Positions 26,099-37,355 of a stretch of DNA of 64,000 nucleotides are shown here, piece after piece (position 1 is the first letter of the stretch; each line of letters starts with the position of its first letter). The DNA comes from Shewanella sp. Arc9-LZ (lineage in GTDB: Bacteria > Pseudomonadota > Gammaproteobacteria > Enterobacterales > Shewanellaceae): contig NZ_CP048031.1 of the NCBI RefSeq assembly GCF_010092445.1, positions 868,001 through 932,000 on the forward strand, given 5' to 3'. The notes under the pieces are model-generated. The model was not told the origin of the DNA. It did no database searches and was given only the letters and a program-made list of their open reading frames with translations. Position numbers and translations under genes: made by a program.

Positions 26099-27679
26099 TT
26101 AGAACTGGTTCATTGTGTTGTCTTTACCAGACGCTTTAAGCGCTTGGTCACCAGAGAAGTACTCTTTATGTGCATCACCCATATCTGAACCAGCCATGTT
26201 TTGATGTTTAACACAGGCGATACCTTGACGGATTTCCTTACGTTGAACATTGGCAACATAACCCAACATGCCTTGGTCACCGAAGTATTCTTTAGCCAAG
26301 TTATCGGTAGATAATGCTGCTGTATGGTAAGTCGGTAGTGTAATAAGGTGATGGAAAATACCTGCTTCACGGGCCGAGTCAGATTGGAAAGTACGAATCT
26401 TTTCATCAGCTTGGATTGCAAGCTCAGTGCCATCGTAATCAACACTCATTAATTGAGGGCGGTCGTAAGCTGACACGTCTTGTCCTGCTTTTTGCATCGC
26501 ATCAAATATTTGCTGACGGAAGTTAAGCGTCCAGTTAAACGATGGCGAGTTGTTATACACAAGCTTGGCATTAGGAACAACTTTACGGATTTCGTTAACC
26601 ATGCCACCGATTTGAGATACATGAGGCTTTTCAGTTTCAATCCACAATAAATCAGCGCCATTTTGCAATGAGGTAATACAGTCAAGTACACAACGTTCTT
26701 CACCCGTACCAGCACGGAACTTAAATAAGCCATTTGGTAGACGAGCCGGTTTGACCAGTTTGCCACCTTGCTTGAATACCACATCACCATTTTCAAGTTT
26801 TGCAGCATCAACGGCTTCAACTTCAAGGAAGCTATTGTATAAATCGCCTAGATCGCCAGCTTCTTTAGTGACAGCAATTTTTTGAGTTAAGCCTGCACCT
26901 AATGAATCGGTACGCGCAACAATTACGCCGTCATCGATACCGAGTTCTAAAAATGCATAACGAACCGCATTAATTTTTGCTAAAAACTCAACATGTGGCA
27001 CGGTGACTTTACCGTCTTGGTGGCCACACTGTTTTACGTCTGACACTTGGTTTTCTAATTGAATACAACAAGCACCGGCTTCAATCATTTGTTTTGCCAT
27101 CAAGTAAGTGGCTTCTTCGTTACCAAAACCGGCATCAATGTCGGCAATAATAGGTACAACGTGGGTTTCGAAGTTTTCAATTTTGTGTTGAATAGCGGCT
27201 TTATCTGACTCTTTGGCACTATCTAATTCGCGGAAAAGACCACCTAGTTCACGAGCATCAGCTTGACGTAGAAAGGTGTATAACTCTTTAATCAACGCAG
27301 CAACAGAGGTTTTTTCATGCATAGATTGGTCAGGTAATGGACCAAACTCACTACGCAGTGCAGCGACCATCCAACCTGAAAGATATAAGTAACGACGCTT
27401 GGTGGTTAAAAGGTGTTTTTTAATCGAAATCATTTTTTGTTGGGCGATAAAACCATGCCAGCAACCTAAAGACTGAGTGTACTGCGATGAGTCCTTGTCG
27501 TAGTTGTCCATGTCTTCACGCATGATCTTGGCAGTGTACTTTGCGATGTCTAACCCAGTCTTAAAACGATTTTGTAGACGCATACGAGCGACTGACTCTG
27601 GATTGATGGCATTCCATGCACTACCTTCAGAATTAATCAAGGTGGCAGCTTCATCGATATTATTTTTGTAGTGAGTCAT
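26099..27679 (-). CDS. aceA: Isocitrate lyase
   Basis: ATG 27679 is chosen because AAGGAA lies eight bases upstream, giving 526 residues. The signature is VKQCGHQDGKVTVPH, with the catalytic Cys, and metal-binding acidic residues lie in VPIIADIDAGFGNEEATY. This is the longer isocitrate lyase type found in Pseudomonas and Shewanella. It cleaves isocitrate to glyoxylate and succinate, the first step of the glyoxylate shunt used for growth on acetate and fatty acids. It is divergent from a LysR regulator that separates it from the malate synthase gene, a likely regulatory unit. Confidence 0.95.
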   Translation of the reverse strand: MTHYKNNIDEAATLINSEGSAWNAINPESVARMRLQNRFKTGLDIAKYTAKIMREDMDNYDKDSSQYTQSLGCWHGFIAQQKMISIKKHLLTTKRRYLYLSGWMVAALRSEFGPLPDQSMHEKTSVAALIKELYTFLRQADARELGGLFRELDSAKESDKAAIQHKIENFETHVVPIIADIDAGFGNEEATYLMAKQMIEAGACCIQLENQVSDVKQCGHQDGKVTVPHVEFLAKINAVRYAFLELGIDDGVIVARTDSLGAGLTQKIAVTKEAGDLGDLYNSFLEVEAVDAAKLENGDVVFKQGGKLVKPARLPNGLFKFRAGTGEERCVLDCITSLQNGADLLWIETEKPHVSQIGGMVNEIRKVVPNAKLVYNNSPSFNWTLNFRQQIFDAMQKAGQDVSAYDRPQLMSVDYDGTELAIQADEKIRTFQSDSAREAGIFHHLITLPTYHTAALSTDNLAKEYFGDQGMLGYVANVQRKEIRQGIACVKHQNMAGSDMGDAHKEYFSGDQALKASGKDNTMNQF

Positions 27680-27788
27680 GTGTTTATTCCTTAACAAATA
27701 GATTAGCGGCAATTGATTACGTTGAAAATAATAGCTAGATTTGGTTAAATAAACCTAATTTATGCTTACTATCTTCGGTATTCACCAT

Positions 27789-28739
27789 ATGAATGTATCT
27801 CGTATTGACTTGAACCTCCTTGTTTATTTAGATGTTTTACTACGTGAAAGAAATGTTACTAAAGCGGCAGACCAGCTTGGGATCAGCCAGCCTGCAATGA
27901 GTAACGGCTTAAAACGCTTACGAAACTTGTTTGATGATCCCTTACTTATTCGCACGAGTCAGGGCATGACACCGACCGAACGTGCAAATGAATTACAACC
28001 CATTATCAGTGAGCTGATTATTGGGCTGGAAAAAGCCGTACAACCGCGTGCCAATTTTGATCCACTGGAAAGTGATAAAGTCTTCCGTGTTATGGCAAGT
28101 GATTATGCTGAAGCGACGTTAATTCCACCGCTCATTGCTAAGCTTCGTACTCAAGCACCCAACATTATTTTAGATATCATGACCCCAAGTGATGTCAGTT
28201 TCCCTGATGTAGAACAAGGAAGAGTCGATATGGTGATCAACCGTTTTGACAGTATTCCGCAATCATTCCATCAAAAAATATTGTGGAGTGATGATTTTAG
28301 CTGCCTGATTAGTAAGGGTAATCCCGTTTTAAAGAAGTTTTCTTTAGACAGTTATTTAAAAGCTAAGCATGTGTGGGTGAGTAAAACAGGGATGGGTGTT
28401 GGGGTAGGGATGAACCCAGATGATGTTCAGCGTTTGGGCTGGGTAGATGAAGCATTAACGCGAATTGGTGTGAAACGCCAGATCACCGTTTTTACACGCC
28501 ATTATCAAACCGCCTGTTTGTTGGCTGAGCAACAAGATTTGATCGCAACCATACCAAGTAAGATGGCACGTCATCACATCAATAATGAACGGGTGAGCAT
28601 TGTTCCGCCGCCTTTTATTATTCAACCCATCGCCTTGACTATGGCCTGGAGCCCTTTGCTTCAGCATAATCCCGCGCATCAGTGGATGCGTCAACTTATC
28701 ACTAAAACCGCAGAAGAGATAAATAGAGGGGATGTTTAA
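27789..28739 (+). CDS. LysR-family regulator between aceA and glcB
   Basis: ATG 27789 gives MNVSRIDLNLLVYLDVLLRE, the usual LysR start; the frame is open upstream to 27762. The winged helix (NVTKAADQLGISQPAMSNGLKRLR, about 25-48) is followed by a periplasmic-binding-like sensor domain from about 90 on. The 316-residue length is normal. It is divergent from aceA and followed by glcB, so control of the glyoxylate shunt is the simplest hypothesis; the co-inducer is unknown. Confidence 0.88.
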   Translation: MNVSRIDLNLLVYLDVLLRERNVTKAADQLGISQPAMSNGLKRLRNLFDDPLLIRTSQGMTPTERANELQPIISELIIGLEKAVQPRANFDPLESDKVFRVMASDYAEATLIPPLIAKLRTQAPNIILDIMTPSDVSFPDVEQGRVDMVINRFDSIPQSFHQKILWSDDFSCLISKGNPVLKKFSLDSYLKAKHVWVSKTGMGVGVGMNPDDVQRLGWVDEALTRIGVKRQITVFTRHYQTACLLAEQQDLIATIPSKMARHHINNERVSIVPPPFIIQPIALTMAWSPLLQHNPAHQWMRQLITKTAEEINRGDV

Positions 28740-28936
28740 CCTTATTGTTATTGTGATTTTTAGTTACGTATATGTTGCAAATTAACCAAGAAACACCATT
28801 TTGCCATATCTTTGGTGAATAGTGGTGATAGTAAGTATAAATTGGATAAATAAGATAGCTTTGATATAGAGTAAAGTATTACTGCGTATGAACAGTAAGC
28901 TGTTAACAGTGGAATGAGTTTGCGCGAGTTATTTAT

Positions 28937-29005
28937 GGCTAATGTTTATGACTGATGGTTTGTGGCTAATGATTTAGGGCCAATGATTTAAGGCATATGA
29001 TTTAG
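28937..29005. repeat. Five 14-bp tandem repeats upstream of malate synthase
   Basis: Units at 28937 (GGCTAATGTTTATG), 28951 (degenerate, 13 bp), 28964 (GGCTAATGATTTAG), 28978 (GGCCAATGATTTAA) and 28992 (GGCATATGATTTAG) run head to tail. They end 46 bases before the glcB start. The repeat may alter promoter spacing or bind a regulator. No other feature is seen in 28740-28936. Confidence 0.85.
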
Positions 29006-29051
29006 TACTGAGTTTACAGTCAACGCACAGGAATTAAGGTAGGGATATAAA

Positions 29052-31253
29052 ATGACAGCACGTATTCAAGTAGGTGGATTACACATAGCGCAAGCATTGT
29101 GGCAATTGGTCGACAGTGACATTTGCCCAGGTACTGGCATTGATTCAGCAACCTTTTGGGCAAAATTTGAGGACATTATTAGCGAATTTTCGCCCATTAA
29201 TGTGAAGCTGTTAGAAAAAAGACAACAACTACAACAGCAAATTGATCAATGGCATATTGACCATCCCACCAAAGATTTTGACCCTGCAAAATATAAAGCT
29301 TTTCTATTTGAAATAGGTTACCTGGTGCCTGAGGGTGAAGCTTTTCAAATTAGCACTGAAAATGTCGACCATGAAATTGCCGCGCAAGCGGGACCACAAC
29401 TTGTAGTGCCGGTTAAAAATGCTCGCTTTGCGCTTAACGCTGCCAATGCTCGCTGGGGCAGCTTGTATGATGCGCTATATGGCACTGACGCGATATCTGA
29501 AGAAGGTGGCGCGGAGCTCACTAAACAATACAACCCGGTACGCGGCAACAAAGTTATCGCTTTTGCCAAACAACACTTAGATACCGCTTCGCCCTTAGCA
29601 CAAGGCAGCCATGCCGATGTGACCCGTTATTACCTCGACGCGGGTGTGTTACGGGTGCAATTAACTGACGGCTCTACCACAACCTTAGCCCAAACCGATA
29701 AATGTGTGGGTTACCAAGGTAGTGCCGATGCACCAAGTGCTATTTTGTTAGTTAATAATGGTCTGCATATCGAAATTCAAATCGATCCAAGCAGTGTTAT
29801 TGGTGGCAGTGATCGCGCTGGTGTTAAAGACTTACTGGTTGAAGCCGCTGTTACCACCATTATGGACTGTGAGGACTCTGTCGCCGCAGTGGATGCTGAA
29901 GACAAGGTTGAAATTTATCGTAATTGGTTAGGTTTGATGCAAGGTAATTTATCTGCTTCGCTGACTAAAAATGGCAAAGAGATTGTAAGAGAGCTCAATG
30001 ACGATCGCGTCTATACCGCAGCTAATGTCAACCAGAGTACCAACCAGAGTGCAGAAGTAAAAACAGTCACTTTACCCGGCAGAAGTTTGCTATTTGTGCG
30101 TAATGTGGGTCACTTGATGACCATTGATGCTGTGCTGGATAAAAATGGCAACGAAGTGCCTGAAGGGATACTTGATGGCATGATCACTGTGCTTGCTGCG
30201 ATGCACGACCTTAAAGGTAACAATAATGGTCGTAGTAATAGCCGCAAAGGTTCGGTGAATATTGTAAAACCTAAAATGCATGGTCCTGAAGAAGTGCAAT
30301 TTACCTGTGATCTGTTTACTAAGATAGAAGATGCGCTCAAGCTTCCGCGTAATACTATTAAGGTAGGCATTATGGATGAAGAGCGCAGAACGACACTGAA
30401 TTTAAAAGAGTGCATTAGGGCTGCGAAAGATCGCGTCGTGTTTATTAATACCGGCTTTCTTGACCGTACGGGTGATGAGTTGCATACCTCAATGCTAGCG
30501 GGCGCGTTTGTGCCTAAATCGGTGATGAAGCAGCAAAAGTGGATTAGTGCTTACGAAGATTGGAATGTCGATATTGGGCTTGAATGTGGCTTACAAGGTC
30601 GCGCTCAAATCGGTAAAGGCATGTGGCCAATGCCAGATGAAATGGCAGCGATGCTTGAGCAAAAAGTGGCTCATCCTAAAGCGGGCGCAAATACAGCGTG
30701 GGTGCCGTCGCCAAATGGTGCTGTGCTGCATTCTACTCATTATCACCAAATTAATGTGGCAGACGTTCAGCAACACATTAAGCAACGCCCACGTGCTAGC
30801 ATTGACAGTTTGTTAACCATTCCTTTACTTGCTGAAGGGGTTACACTCACCAATGAGCAAATTGCTTTTGAACTAGAAAATAATGCCCAGGGTATTTTGG
30901 GCTATGTTGTGCGCTGGATTGATCAAGGTGTGGGTTGTTCAAAAGTGCCAGATATTAATAATGTCGGCTTGATGGAAGACAGAGCAACCTTGCGAATTTC
31001 ATCGCAATATTTAACCAATTGGCTTGAGCATGGCATATGCAGTGAAGCACAAGTGATGGCCGCGTTGAAAAAAATGGCCGCTGTGGTCGATACTCAAAAT
31101 GCAGGTGATCCGTTGTACACTAATATGGCGCCTCACTTTGACGGCATCGCCTTTAAAGCGGCATGCGATCTGATTTTTAAAGGCAAATCTCAACCATCTG
31201 GTTACACAGAGCCTTTGCTACATGCTTATCGAATTCAAGCTAAAGCAGGTTAA
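29052..31253 (+). CDS. glcB: Malate synthase G
   Basis: The 733-residue enzyme matches the G isoform in length (about 720-730). Landmarks are the [15 protein letters not shown] magnesium-binding region, the catalytic Arg and loop in [20 protein letters not shown], and [16 protein letters not shown]. It condenses glyoxylate with acetyl-CoA to malate, completing the glyoxylate shunt begun by AceA. A good ribosome binding site precedes it. The 3' flank (31254-31515) contains a repeat-like tract with GCTAACTGCG...GTTAGCAAAAC but no clear terminator. Confidence 0.96.
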   Translation: MTARIQVGGLHIAQALWQLVDSDICPGTGIDSATFWAKFEDIISEFSPINVKLLEKRQQLQQQIDQWHIDHPTKDFDPAKYKAFLFEIGYLVPEGEAFQISTENVDHEIAAQAGPQLVVPVKNARFALNAANARWGSLYDALYGTDAISEEGGAELTKQYNPVRGNKVIAFAKQHLDTASPLAQGSHADVTRYYLDAGVLRVQLTDGSTTTLAQTDKCVGYQGSADAPSAILLVNNGLHIEIQIDPSSVIGGSDRAGVKDLLVEAAVTTIMDCEDSVAAVDAEDKVEIYRNWLGLMQGNLSASLTKNGKEIVRELNDDRVYTAANVNQSTNQSAEVKTVTLPGRSLLFVRNVGHLMTIDAVLDKNGNEVPEGILDGMITVLAAMHDLKGNNNGRSNSRKGSVNIVKPKMHGPEEVQFTCDLFTKIEDALKLPRNTIKVGIMDEERRTTLNLKECIRAAKDRVVFINTGFLDRTGDELHTSMLAGAFVPKSVMKQQKWISAYEDWNVDIGLECGLQGRAQIGKGMWPMPDEMAAMLEQKVAHPKAGANTAWVPSPNGAVLHSTHYHQINVADVQQHIKQRPRASIDSLLTIPLLAEGVTLTNEQIAFELENNAQGILGYVVRWIDQGVGCSKVPDINNVGLMEDRATLRISSQYLTNWLEHGICSEAQVMAALKKMAAVVDTQNAGDPLYTNMAPHFDGIAFKAACDLIFKGKSQPSGYTEPLLHAYRIQAKAG

Positions 31254-31515
31254 TCTTTACCGTTAATACTGGCACTGAGTGACTAAATAACCTCAACTCG
31301 GGATAATAAACGCCTTTCAAGCAGTCCTTTGCCCTGCTAACTGCGTTGAATGAACTTGCAATAGGCTAGCTATTGAGGCGTTCATTCGCCTTGTTAGCAA
31401 AACAAATGACAAGTTTGAAATAGTTGAACAATAATACTTTGATATTAAGCATTTTGTTTCCATTTCTAATCCCGAGATCAGGTTATTTAGCTTATTTCAG
31501 TTAAGGAGATAGACC

Positions 31516-31941
31516 ATGAATGTGCGCGATATTATGACCCCTAATCCGGTGTGTATTAGCCATGAGGCTAGCCTTAAAGATGCGCATCAATTAATGCAAA
31601 GCCGTAATGTGCGTCATTTACCGGTGCTCAGTGAATCAACAGGGCAGTTTATTGGCATGCTAACCCATAAAAAGATGATCGCTGTTGTATTAACCATGCT
31701 CAATAAATATGGCCAAGGGGCGTTAGATAGAAAGGAGCGCTTTACGCCTATTGCCGAGGTTATGGATACCCAAGTGCAGAAGCTCGGTTTGGACGAGCCG
31801 CTGACGGTTGTAGTGCAATATTTTATCGACAATAAACTGGGTTGTTTACCTGTGGTTGATGAACACAATAAGGTACTAGGAATTGTGACATCGTCAGATT
31901 TTGTCAAACTTTGCCAGCGCCTACTACTAACGCAAAAGTAA
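31516..31941 (+). CDS. CBS-domain pair protein
   Basis: The protein consists of 141 residues almost entirely formed by two CBS domains. The first starts VRDIMTPNPVCISHEASLKDAHQLM; the second runs from about residue 80 and includes GCLPVVDEHNKVLGIVTSSDFVKL. CBS pairs bind adenine nucleotides and act as regulatory modules. AAGGAG precedes ATG. It stands alone behind glcB, so its partner cannot be named. Confidence 0.9.
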   Translation: MNVRDIMTPNPVCISHEASLKDAHQLMQSRNVRHLPVLSESTGQFIGMLTHKKMIAVVLTMLNKYGQGALDRKERFTPIAEVMDTQVQKLGLDEPLTVVVQYFIDNKLGCLPVVDEHNKVLGIVTSSDFVKLCQRLLLTQK

Positions 31942-32047
31942 CCATTGACTTAGTCTTTATGGTATTCGGATGAAGTGGGGCATTAATAAGTCCAGCCAGA
32001 GTATTTACCCTCTGACGGCCTAGAAAATTTAAATCAATGTAAAACAA

Positions 32048-32073
32048 AAAAAGCGACCTGAAGGTCGCTTTTT
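32048..32073. terminator. Bidirectional terminator
   Basis: Stem AAAAGCGACC/GGTCGCTTTT with loop TGAA and A/T runs on both sides, between the convergent CBS and serine hydrolase genes. It is almost identical to the terminator after gcvP (13775). Confidence 0.85.
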
Positions 32074-32140
32074 ATTGGCTGAAAAATGCAGGGTTAGCGT
32101 TAACGACACAAATCACCAGTCGTTAAATCAATGATGATGT

Positions 32141-33334
32141 TTATTGTAATGACACCACAATTTCACGGAAAAATTCGATGGTTTCTTGTTTTGAATTCAG
32201 TTCATCAAGAAAGCCTAAATCGGCACTGTTTTTAACGATCACCACATTGTTTTTTTGGTTTACATAAATATATTGTCCGTATACACCGACACAGAAAAAT
32301 TCACCTTGCTGTGCTTCTGGCGGTAACCAAATTTGATAGCCATATCCTAATTTTCCGACTTGCGGTTGTAGGTAATCTGCTTGCGGTGTAGTGGCGGCTT
32401 TTATCCAAGCGGCTGACACGATTTGTTTGCCATTAAATGCGCCATTATTGAGTAATAAGCGGCCAAAGCGGGCGTAGTCGCGGGTAGTAACATTTAAGCC
32501 GCCTAATGCAAATGCGCTACCTTGGGAGTCAGTAAGCCAGTAGGCATCACTTTCCATACCGATGGTGTTCCAAATGTTTTGCTGTAAAAGTTCGACTAAT
32601 GATTTATTAGTTACTCGTCTTAGAATCATGCCAATAACGTGGGTGTCCATGCTGACATAATGAAATGCTTTGCCTGGGGCTGACTCATTAACCAGTTCAC
32701 TGGTCATTTGATCTAACGAGCCGCCAATGGCCAGTACACGGCCCATTTTGTTAATGTCAGAATAAAAATCTAGATAGTCTTCGTTCCACTTAACCCCAGA
32801 CGACATTTGCAATACGTGTTTTACTTTGACGTCGCCATAACCAGACTTGGCAAGCTCTGGCAAATAGAAGCCGACGGTTTTTTCAATATCAATGTTGCCA
32901 GCATCCACCTGCATGCCGAACAATATCGACACAAATGATTTGGCCATTGACCACGAGATACGTTTGTCATCACTTTTAGTGCCTAGAAAATATTGCTCGT
33001 AGGTTACTTTGTCATTTTTAAGCACCAGTAATGCGGTTGTTGCTCTGCGTTTAAGAAACGCTTCGGTATTAGTTGAGCTGTTTCGATAGGTAAACGATTC
33101 AGGCAAAGGCGTTAAGGCGACGTCGAACACATAAGGCTCGCCTTGTTTAACGATTTTTTTGTTAAAAAAGACATCCTTCATATTGGAGAAATTATTTACC
33201 ACGAGGGATTCATCAAATAAGGTGACTACGCTGTATAAGCGATTAACGCTTTGCCAATTAAACGCAACAAGAACGATGACAATAATAAAGATGCTGAGTA
33301 AGGCAGCTTTGATGAACTTAAACAAAGTCGACAT
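32141..33334 (-). CDS. Membrane-anchored serine hydrolase (beta-lactamase/PBP-like)
   Basis: ATG 33334 follows GGAAA; a longer frame to 33394 lacks a binding site. The 397-residue protein has a single N-terminal membrane segment (about 10-27) and a class C beta-lactamase/esterase-type domain. The nucleophile motif S-x-x-K is seen as SMAK (129-132), and the second motif is probably YVS in FHYVSMDTHVIG. Such proteins include peptidases, esterases and 6-aminohexanoate hydrolase-like enzymes, so antibiotic resistance should not be assumed. It acts in the periplasm. Confidence 0.85.
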   Translation of the reverse strand: MSTLFKFIKAALLSIFIIVIVLVAFNWQSVNRLYSVVTLFDESLVVNNFSNMKDVFFNKKIVKQGEPYVFDVALTPLPESFTYRNSSTNTEAFLKRRATTALLVLKNDKVTYEQYFLGTKSDDKRISWSMAKSFVSILFGMQVDAGNIDIEKTVGFYLPELAKSGYGDVKVKHVLQMSSGVKWNEDYLDFYSDINKMGRVLAIGGSLDQMTSELVNESAPGKAFHYVSMDTHVIGMILRRVTNKSLVELLQQNIWNTIGMESDAYWLTDSQGSAFALGGLNVTTRDYARFGRLLLNNGAFNGKQIVSAAWIKAATTPQADYLQPQVGKLGYGYQIWLPPEAQQGEFFCVGVYGQYIYVNQKNNVVIVKNSADLGFLDELNSKQETIEFFREIVVSLQ

Positions 33335-33394
33335 TGACGTTTCCAGGTAGATAAAATTGATGTAATGACAATAACCTATAGTCATCATCAACAT

Positions 33395-33916
33395 AAATCA
33401 AATAGTTAACCTGCTTGTTATTGCCGACCTTGGACGTTATGCACCTTGTGTTGAAATACTCACAATATCCCCATGCGATAAAGCTGGTTTTATTCAAACA
33501 TCGCCGTTAGATTTACCGCTTATATGTGGTCACTTTTGTGAATGCAAACACCGCGGTAGTGTTTATGTTTACTGTTATTCACCTTGCTGCCATTGGCTAA
33601 TCTGTTATATCAGTTGTTTTAATTAACATTTATTTAACTGGGTGGTTACAGGTTTATCTATTGCTAAAGTAGGTAATAGTGATGCGCTACACATTACATC
33701 TAATGTATTGCATTGAAAAATATCATTAATTTTACATTTTTGGTTTATTTTAGCATTTCATTACTTTAGAGTATGCGCCGCTAGGAAAGCGCGTTAGCCC
33801 GACGGTAAGGTTAGGCTACATTTGAGTTAATGGATAAACCCCCTTTTTATGATTTATCCATTCTTTATATCTGCTTGAATCTCCTAGCGTAAAATAATCA
33901 AATAAAGGAATGATTG
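33395..33916. other. Long intergenic leader upstream of outer-membrane barrel gene
   Basis: No gene is seen. The stretch 33770-33900 is GC-richer than its surroundings, with short complementary segments (GCGCCGC...; GTTAGCCC/GGTTAGGC), and may be a structured 5' leader of the barrel gene. No known riboswitch class was recognised. Confidence 0.4.
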
Positions 33917-34666
33917 ATGAAAAACGTTACTGCATTAGCACTAGTATTAGGTTTTGCTGCACTACCAGCTGTAGCTGCACAAGATGCACCATTTCAACAC
34001 GAAGCGGGTTTGCAATACTCTGCTAATACTGAAGAGTTCGGTGATGGTCAATGGGATCTAAACTACCGTTTCTATTTCGATTCTGTGTCACAAGAAAAAG
34101 GCCCATATGCATTAAATGGCTTTTTAGCACAAGCTACCAATGTTGGCGCTAGCTATTCAATGATTGATGATGCTGACATTGATGTTTTCTCTGTTGATGG
34201 CACTTATGTTTTTGATTCAAAGTGGTTTGTTGGCGCTAAAGTAGAGCGTTTTGACGCTGGTGTTTTCGATACTGATATTTACCAACTTGATGTAGGTTAT
34301 TACTTCAACGACAGCTCAAAAGTAGCGGCATTCTATGTTGATGGTAGTGATATTGACTCAAGCTATGGTCTTGAAGCTCGTAGCTTTATCGATCTTAAAA
34401 GCACTACTGGTATCGATTTAGGCGCTATGTGGACTCATACTGATGCTGACGATCTCTTTAATGTAAACGCTGACTGGTACGTGACTAAAGCATGGTCTGT
34501 GGGTTTAGGTTACGCAGACATCGGTTCTGATGATTTTTTCATTGCTAAAACAGCTTACTGGTTACGCATCTCTGACGCTTTTTCTGCAACATTTGAATTG
34601 TCTAAAGATCTTGATTCAGACGTAGACGGTTTCGGTGCTGCAATTGGTGTTGTTGGCCGTTTCTAA
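33917..34666 (+). CDS. Putative outer-membrane beta-barrel (porin-like) protein
   Basis: ATG 33917 has AAAGGA ten bases upstream. The 249-residue product has a signal peptide (MKNVTALALVLGFAALPAVAAQD). The mature part is rich in alternating, Asp-rich strands and ends in Phe (GVVGRF), the outer-membrane insertion signal. I recall this type annotated as a putative porin in Shewanella. Its substrate is unknown. It is a single-gene unit with a long leader and a strong terminator. Confidence 0.82.
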   Translation: MKNVTALALVLGFAALPAVAAQDAPFQHEAGLQYSANTEEFGDGQWDLNYRFYFDSVSQEKGPYALNGFLAQATNVGASYSMIDDADIDVFSVDGTYVFDSKWFVGAKVERFDAGVFDTDIYQLDVGYYFNDSSKVAAFYVDGSDIDSSYGLEARSFIDLKSTTGIDLGAMWTHTDADDLFNVNADWYVTKAWSVGLGYADIGSDDFFIAKTAYWLRISDAFSATFELSKDLDSDVDGFGAAIGVVGRF

Positions 34667-34723
34667 GCTAAAAGCTATCAAGAGTAGCTTATCTAAAGCT
34701 TATTGATATCGATCATTTACCCC

Positions 34724-34755
34724 AAAAAAAGGAGCCTTAACCAGGCTCCTTTTTT
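34724..34755 (+). terminator. Terminator after barrel gene
   Basis: A perfect stem AAGGAGCCT/AGGCTCCTT, extended by A/T runs on both sides of loop TAACC, ends in seven T. Confidence 0.92.
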
Positions 34756-34970
34756 GTCTGTGTATCCATATTGTGTCTGTAATAGTGGCAAAATAATTCA
34801 GTTATAAATATCGTCTGAAACGTTACCGTGTAAATCACTGCATGCACTGCTCGACATTAACCGTTTTTAGTAGCCAACTTGGTGGCTAAAGCTTCTACTT
34901 ACACACTTGGAATAAGACGTAATTATCTGATAGTCGTGTGCTTAGCGAAGGTTATTTGAGTGTTATAGAT

Positions 34971-35000
34971 AAAAAAAAGCGAATCGATTGATTCGCTTTT
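34971..35000 (-). terminator. Terminator downstream of katG
   Basis: AAAAGCGAATC and its complement flank GATT. On the minus strand it ends in a long T-run (34971-34978). It lies about 80 bases after the katG stop. The rest of 34756-35081 shows no gene. Confidence 0.85.
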
Positions 35001-35081
35001 GAATGTTAAAGATTCAAGTCCTGTTGTGTCTGTTGCGCTTCAGCTGTTAAGTGTTGCTGCGCTTGGTCACGAGGCTTAATC

Positions 35082-37355
35082 TTAACGGTCTAAGTTCATT
35101 ACCTTAGTCCAGGCTGTAGTAAAGTCTTCGACAAACTTTTGCTTCGATGTATCAAACGCATACACTTCAGACACTGCACGAAGCTCCGAGTTTGAACCAA
35201 AGACTAAATCGACTGAGGTGGCAGTCCATTTTTTGTGACCTGACTGACGATCAAATCCTTCATAAATACCATCGGTTGACGATTTTTTCCAAACCGTAGA
35301 CATATCAAGTAAATTGACGAAAAAGTCATTACTTAAGGTGCCCGGAGTGCTTGTGAGTACCCCATGTTTCAGACCTTTGTAATTAGCATCAAGTGCGCGT
35401 AACCCACCCACTAAAACGGTCATTTCTGGCACTGATAGGTCAAGTTGGTCTGCTTTATCAACTAACATGTCCACCGGCGACTTGTAGCTTTGCTCTGCGT
35501 CAAAGTAATTTCTAAAACCATCAGATGTTAGCTCAAGTAAACTAAAGGCATTGATATCGGTCATCGCTTGTGTGGCATCACCACGACCGGCATTAAATGG
35601 CACCGATATAGTAAAACCTGCATTTTTAGCGGCCTTTTCTATTGCAGCCGTGCCCCCTAGAACGATTAAGTCGGCCAGTGATACTTTGCTTTTACTAAAC
35701 AAGCTGTCGTTGTAGTCCGCTTGAATCGCTTTTAGTGTTTTAATCACTTTAGCGGTTTCAGCCGGATTATTTACTGACCAGTCTTTTTGAGGTGCTAGTG
35801 CAATACGAGCACCGTTTGCACCACCGCGCATGTCTGAATGACGGTAACTTGCCGCAGATGCCCAAGCTACACGCACTAACTCTGACACGGTTAAGTCAGA
35901 CTTTAGAATTTGTGCTTTAAGTGCTTGCACGCCATCGGCATCTATATTTGATTGTGTTTTATCATCTATAGGATCTTGCCAAATTAGACTTTCTTTAGGG
36001 ACTTCTTTGCCTAAGAAATTACGTGATGGGCCCATATCTCTGTGCGTCAGTTTGTACCAAGCTTTAGCGAAAGCTAAGCGGTATTCTTCTGGATCGGCTA
36101 AAAAGCGTTCAGCAATTTTTCGATACTCAGGATCATACTTTAATGCTAAGTCAGCTGTTGTCATGACAGGAGCGTGAAACTTGCCTTTAACATGCGCATC
36201 AGGAACGGCTTTATGCAAAGACTCGTCTGTTGGGATCCATTGAATAGCGCCAGCAGGGCTATGAGTTTGTTTCCACTCAAAGGTAAGTAAATTGCTTAGA
36301 TACAAAGAGGTCCATTGTGTTGGGGCTTGAGTCCAAGCACCTTCTAAACCACTGGTGATAGTGTCTTCTGAGTGGCCTTTACCGCATTTGTTTTTCCAGC
36401 CAAGGCCTTGCTCTTCGATACCCGCTGCAGCAGGTTCAGCACCTAAACAATCTTTAGACTTGTGTGCACCGTGCATTTTACCAAATGTGTGTCCACCCGC
36501 AATTAGGGCTAGGGTTTCTTCATCGTTCATCGCCATACGTTCAAAGGCCACACGAATATTTTTGGCTGAGCCCAATGGGTCTGGTACGCCTTTTGGGCCC
36601 TCTGGGTTTACGTATATTAAGCCCATGTGAGTGGCACCAAGCGGGCGCTGTAACTTGCCGCTGCTATCTTCACGGTCGCTAGCAAGCATTTCAACTTCTG
36701 GTCCCCAGTACACCATGTCTGGTTCCCAATCATCATTACGTCCACCGGCAAAACCGTAGGTTTTAAAGCCCATATTTTCAAGTGACACATTACCCGCTAA
36801 CACTATCAAATCAGACCAAGAAATGGCTTCTCCATACTTCATTTTGATTGGCCAGAGTAAACGTCGTGCTTTGTCTAAACTCGCATTATCGGGCCAACTG
36901 TTGAGTGGTTCAAAACGTTGCTGGCCACCACCTGCGCCGCCGCGGCCATCAAGGGTGCGATAAGTACCTGCGCTGTGCCATGTCATGCGGATAAAAAAGG
37001 GACCATAGTTGCCATAGTCTGACGGCCACCAATCTTGAGATGTGGTCAGTAACGCATTAATGTCTAGTTTTACTTTATCAAGGTCAAGGCTGTTAAATGC
37101 CTTGGCGTAATCAAAGTTTTCGCCATAAGGATTAGAGCGCTTATCGTGATCTCGTAGCGCAGATAGATTGAGTTGATCAGGCCACCAAAATTGATTTGTT
37201 TTAGCCTGGTTTTCTAATGCTATCCCAGTTCCAACCGCTCCTTTGGGCTTAGTCATTTCTGACTTTTCGTGGTTGTTGGCGAAAGCTGAGCCGGATATAA
37301 GCAGCATGCTGACAAAACCCGCGAGTACTTTCTGATTAAATAATGGATGTTTCAT
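35082..37355 (-). CDS. katG: Catalase-peroxidase KatG with signal peptide
   Basis: The 757-residue haem enzyme includes the distal [11 protein letters not shown] motif with catalytic Trp and His, the [14 protein letters not shown] tyrosine region and [14 protein letters not shown] with the proximal haem His. These give hydrogen peroxide dismutation and peroxidase activity. Unlike cytoplasmic KatG it begins with a clear Sec signal ([20 protein letters not shown], then SGSAFA). The enzyme is therefore expected in the periplasm, as for KatP-like forms. AAGGAAG precedes ATG. The 430-base region upstream has no other gene; OxyR control is likely but no site was identified. Confidence 0.95.
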   Translation of the reverse strand: MKHPLFNQKVLAGFVSMLLISGSAFANNHEKSEMTKPKGAVGTGIALENQAKTNQFWWPDQLNLSALRDHDKRSNPYGENFDYAKAFNSLDLDKVKLDINALLTTSQDWWPSDYGNYGPFFIRMTWHSAGTYRTLDGRGGAGGGQQRFEPLNSWPDNASLDKARRLLWPIKMKYGEAISWSDLIVLAGNVSLENMGFKTYGFAGGRNDDWEPDMVYWGPEVEMLASDREDSSGKLQRPLGATHMGLIYVNPEGPKGVPDPLGSAKNIRVAFERMAMNDEETLALIAGGHTFGKMHGAHKSKDCLGAEPAAAGIEEQGLGWKNKCGKGHSEDTITSGLEGAWTQAPTQWTSLYLSNLLTFEWKQTHSPAGAIQWIPTDESLHKAVPDAHVKGKFHAPVMTTADLALKYDPEYRKIAERFLADPEEYRLAFAKAWYKLTHRDMGPSRNFLGKEVPKESLIWQDPIDDKTQSNIDADGVQALKAQILKSDLTVSELVRVAWASAASYRHSDMRGGANGARIALAPQKDWSVNNPAETAKVIKTLKAIQADYNDSLFSKSKVSLADLIVLGGTAAIEKAAKNAGFTISVPFNAGRGDATQAMTDINAFSLLELTSDGFRNYFDAEQSYKSPVDMLVDKADQLDLSVPEMTVLVGGLRALDANYKGLKHGVLTSTPGTLSNDFFVNLLDMSTVWKKSSTDGIYEGFDRQSGHKKWTATSVDLVFGSNSELRAVSEVYAFDTSKQKFVEDFTTAWTKVMNLDR

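Noticed and set aside
32141..33334. Beta-lactamase resistance gene
   Set aside because: It has the SxxK fold motif, but the family is broad and the membrane-anchored architecture gives no support for a resistance role.
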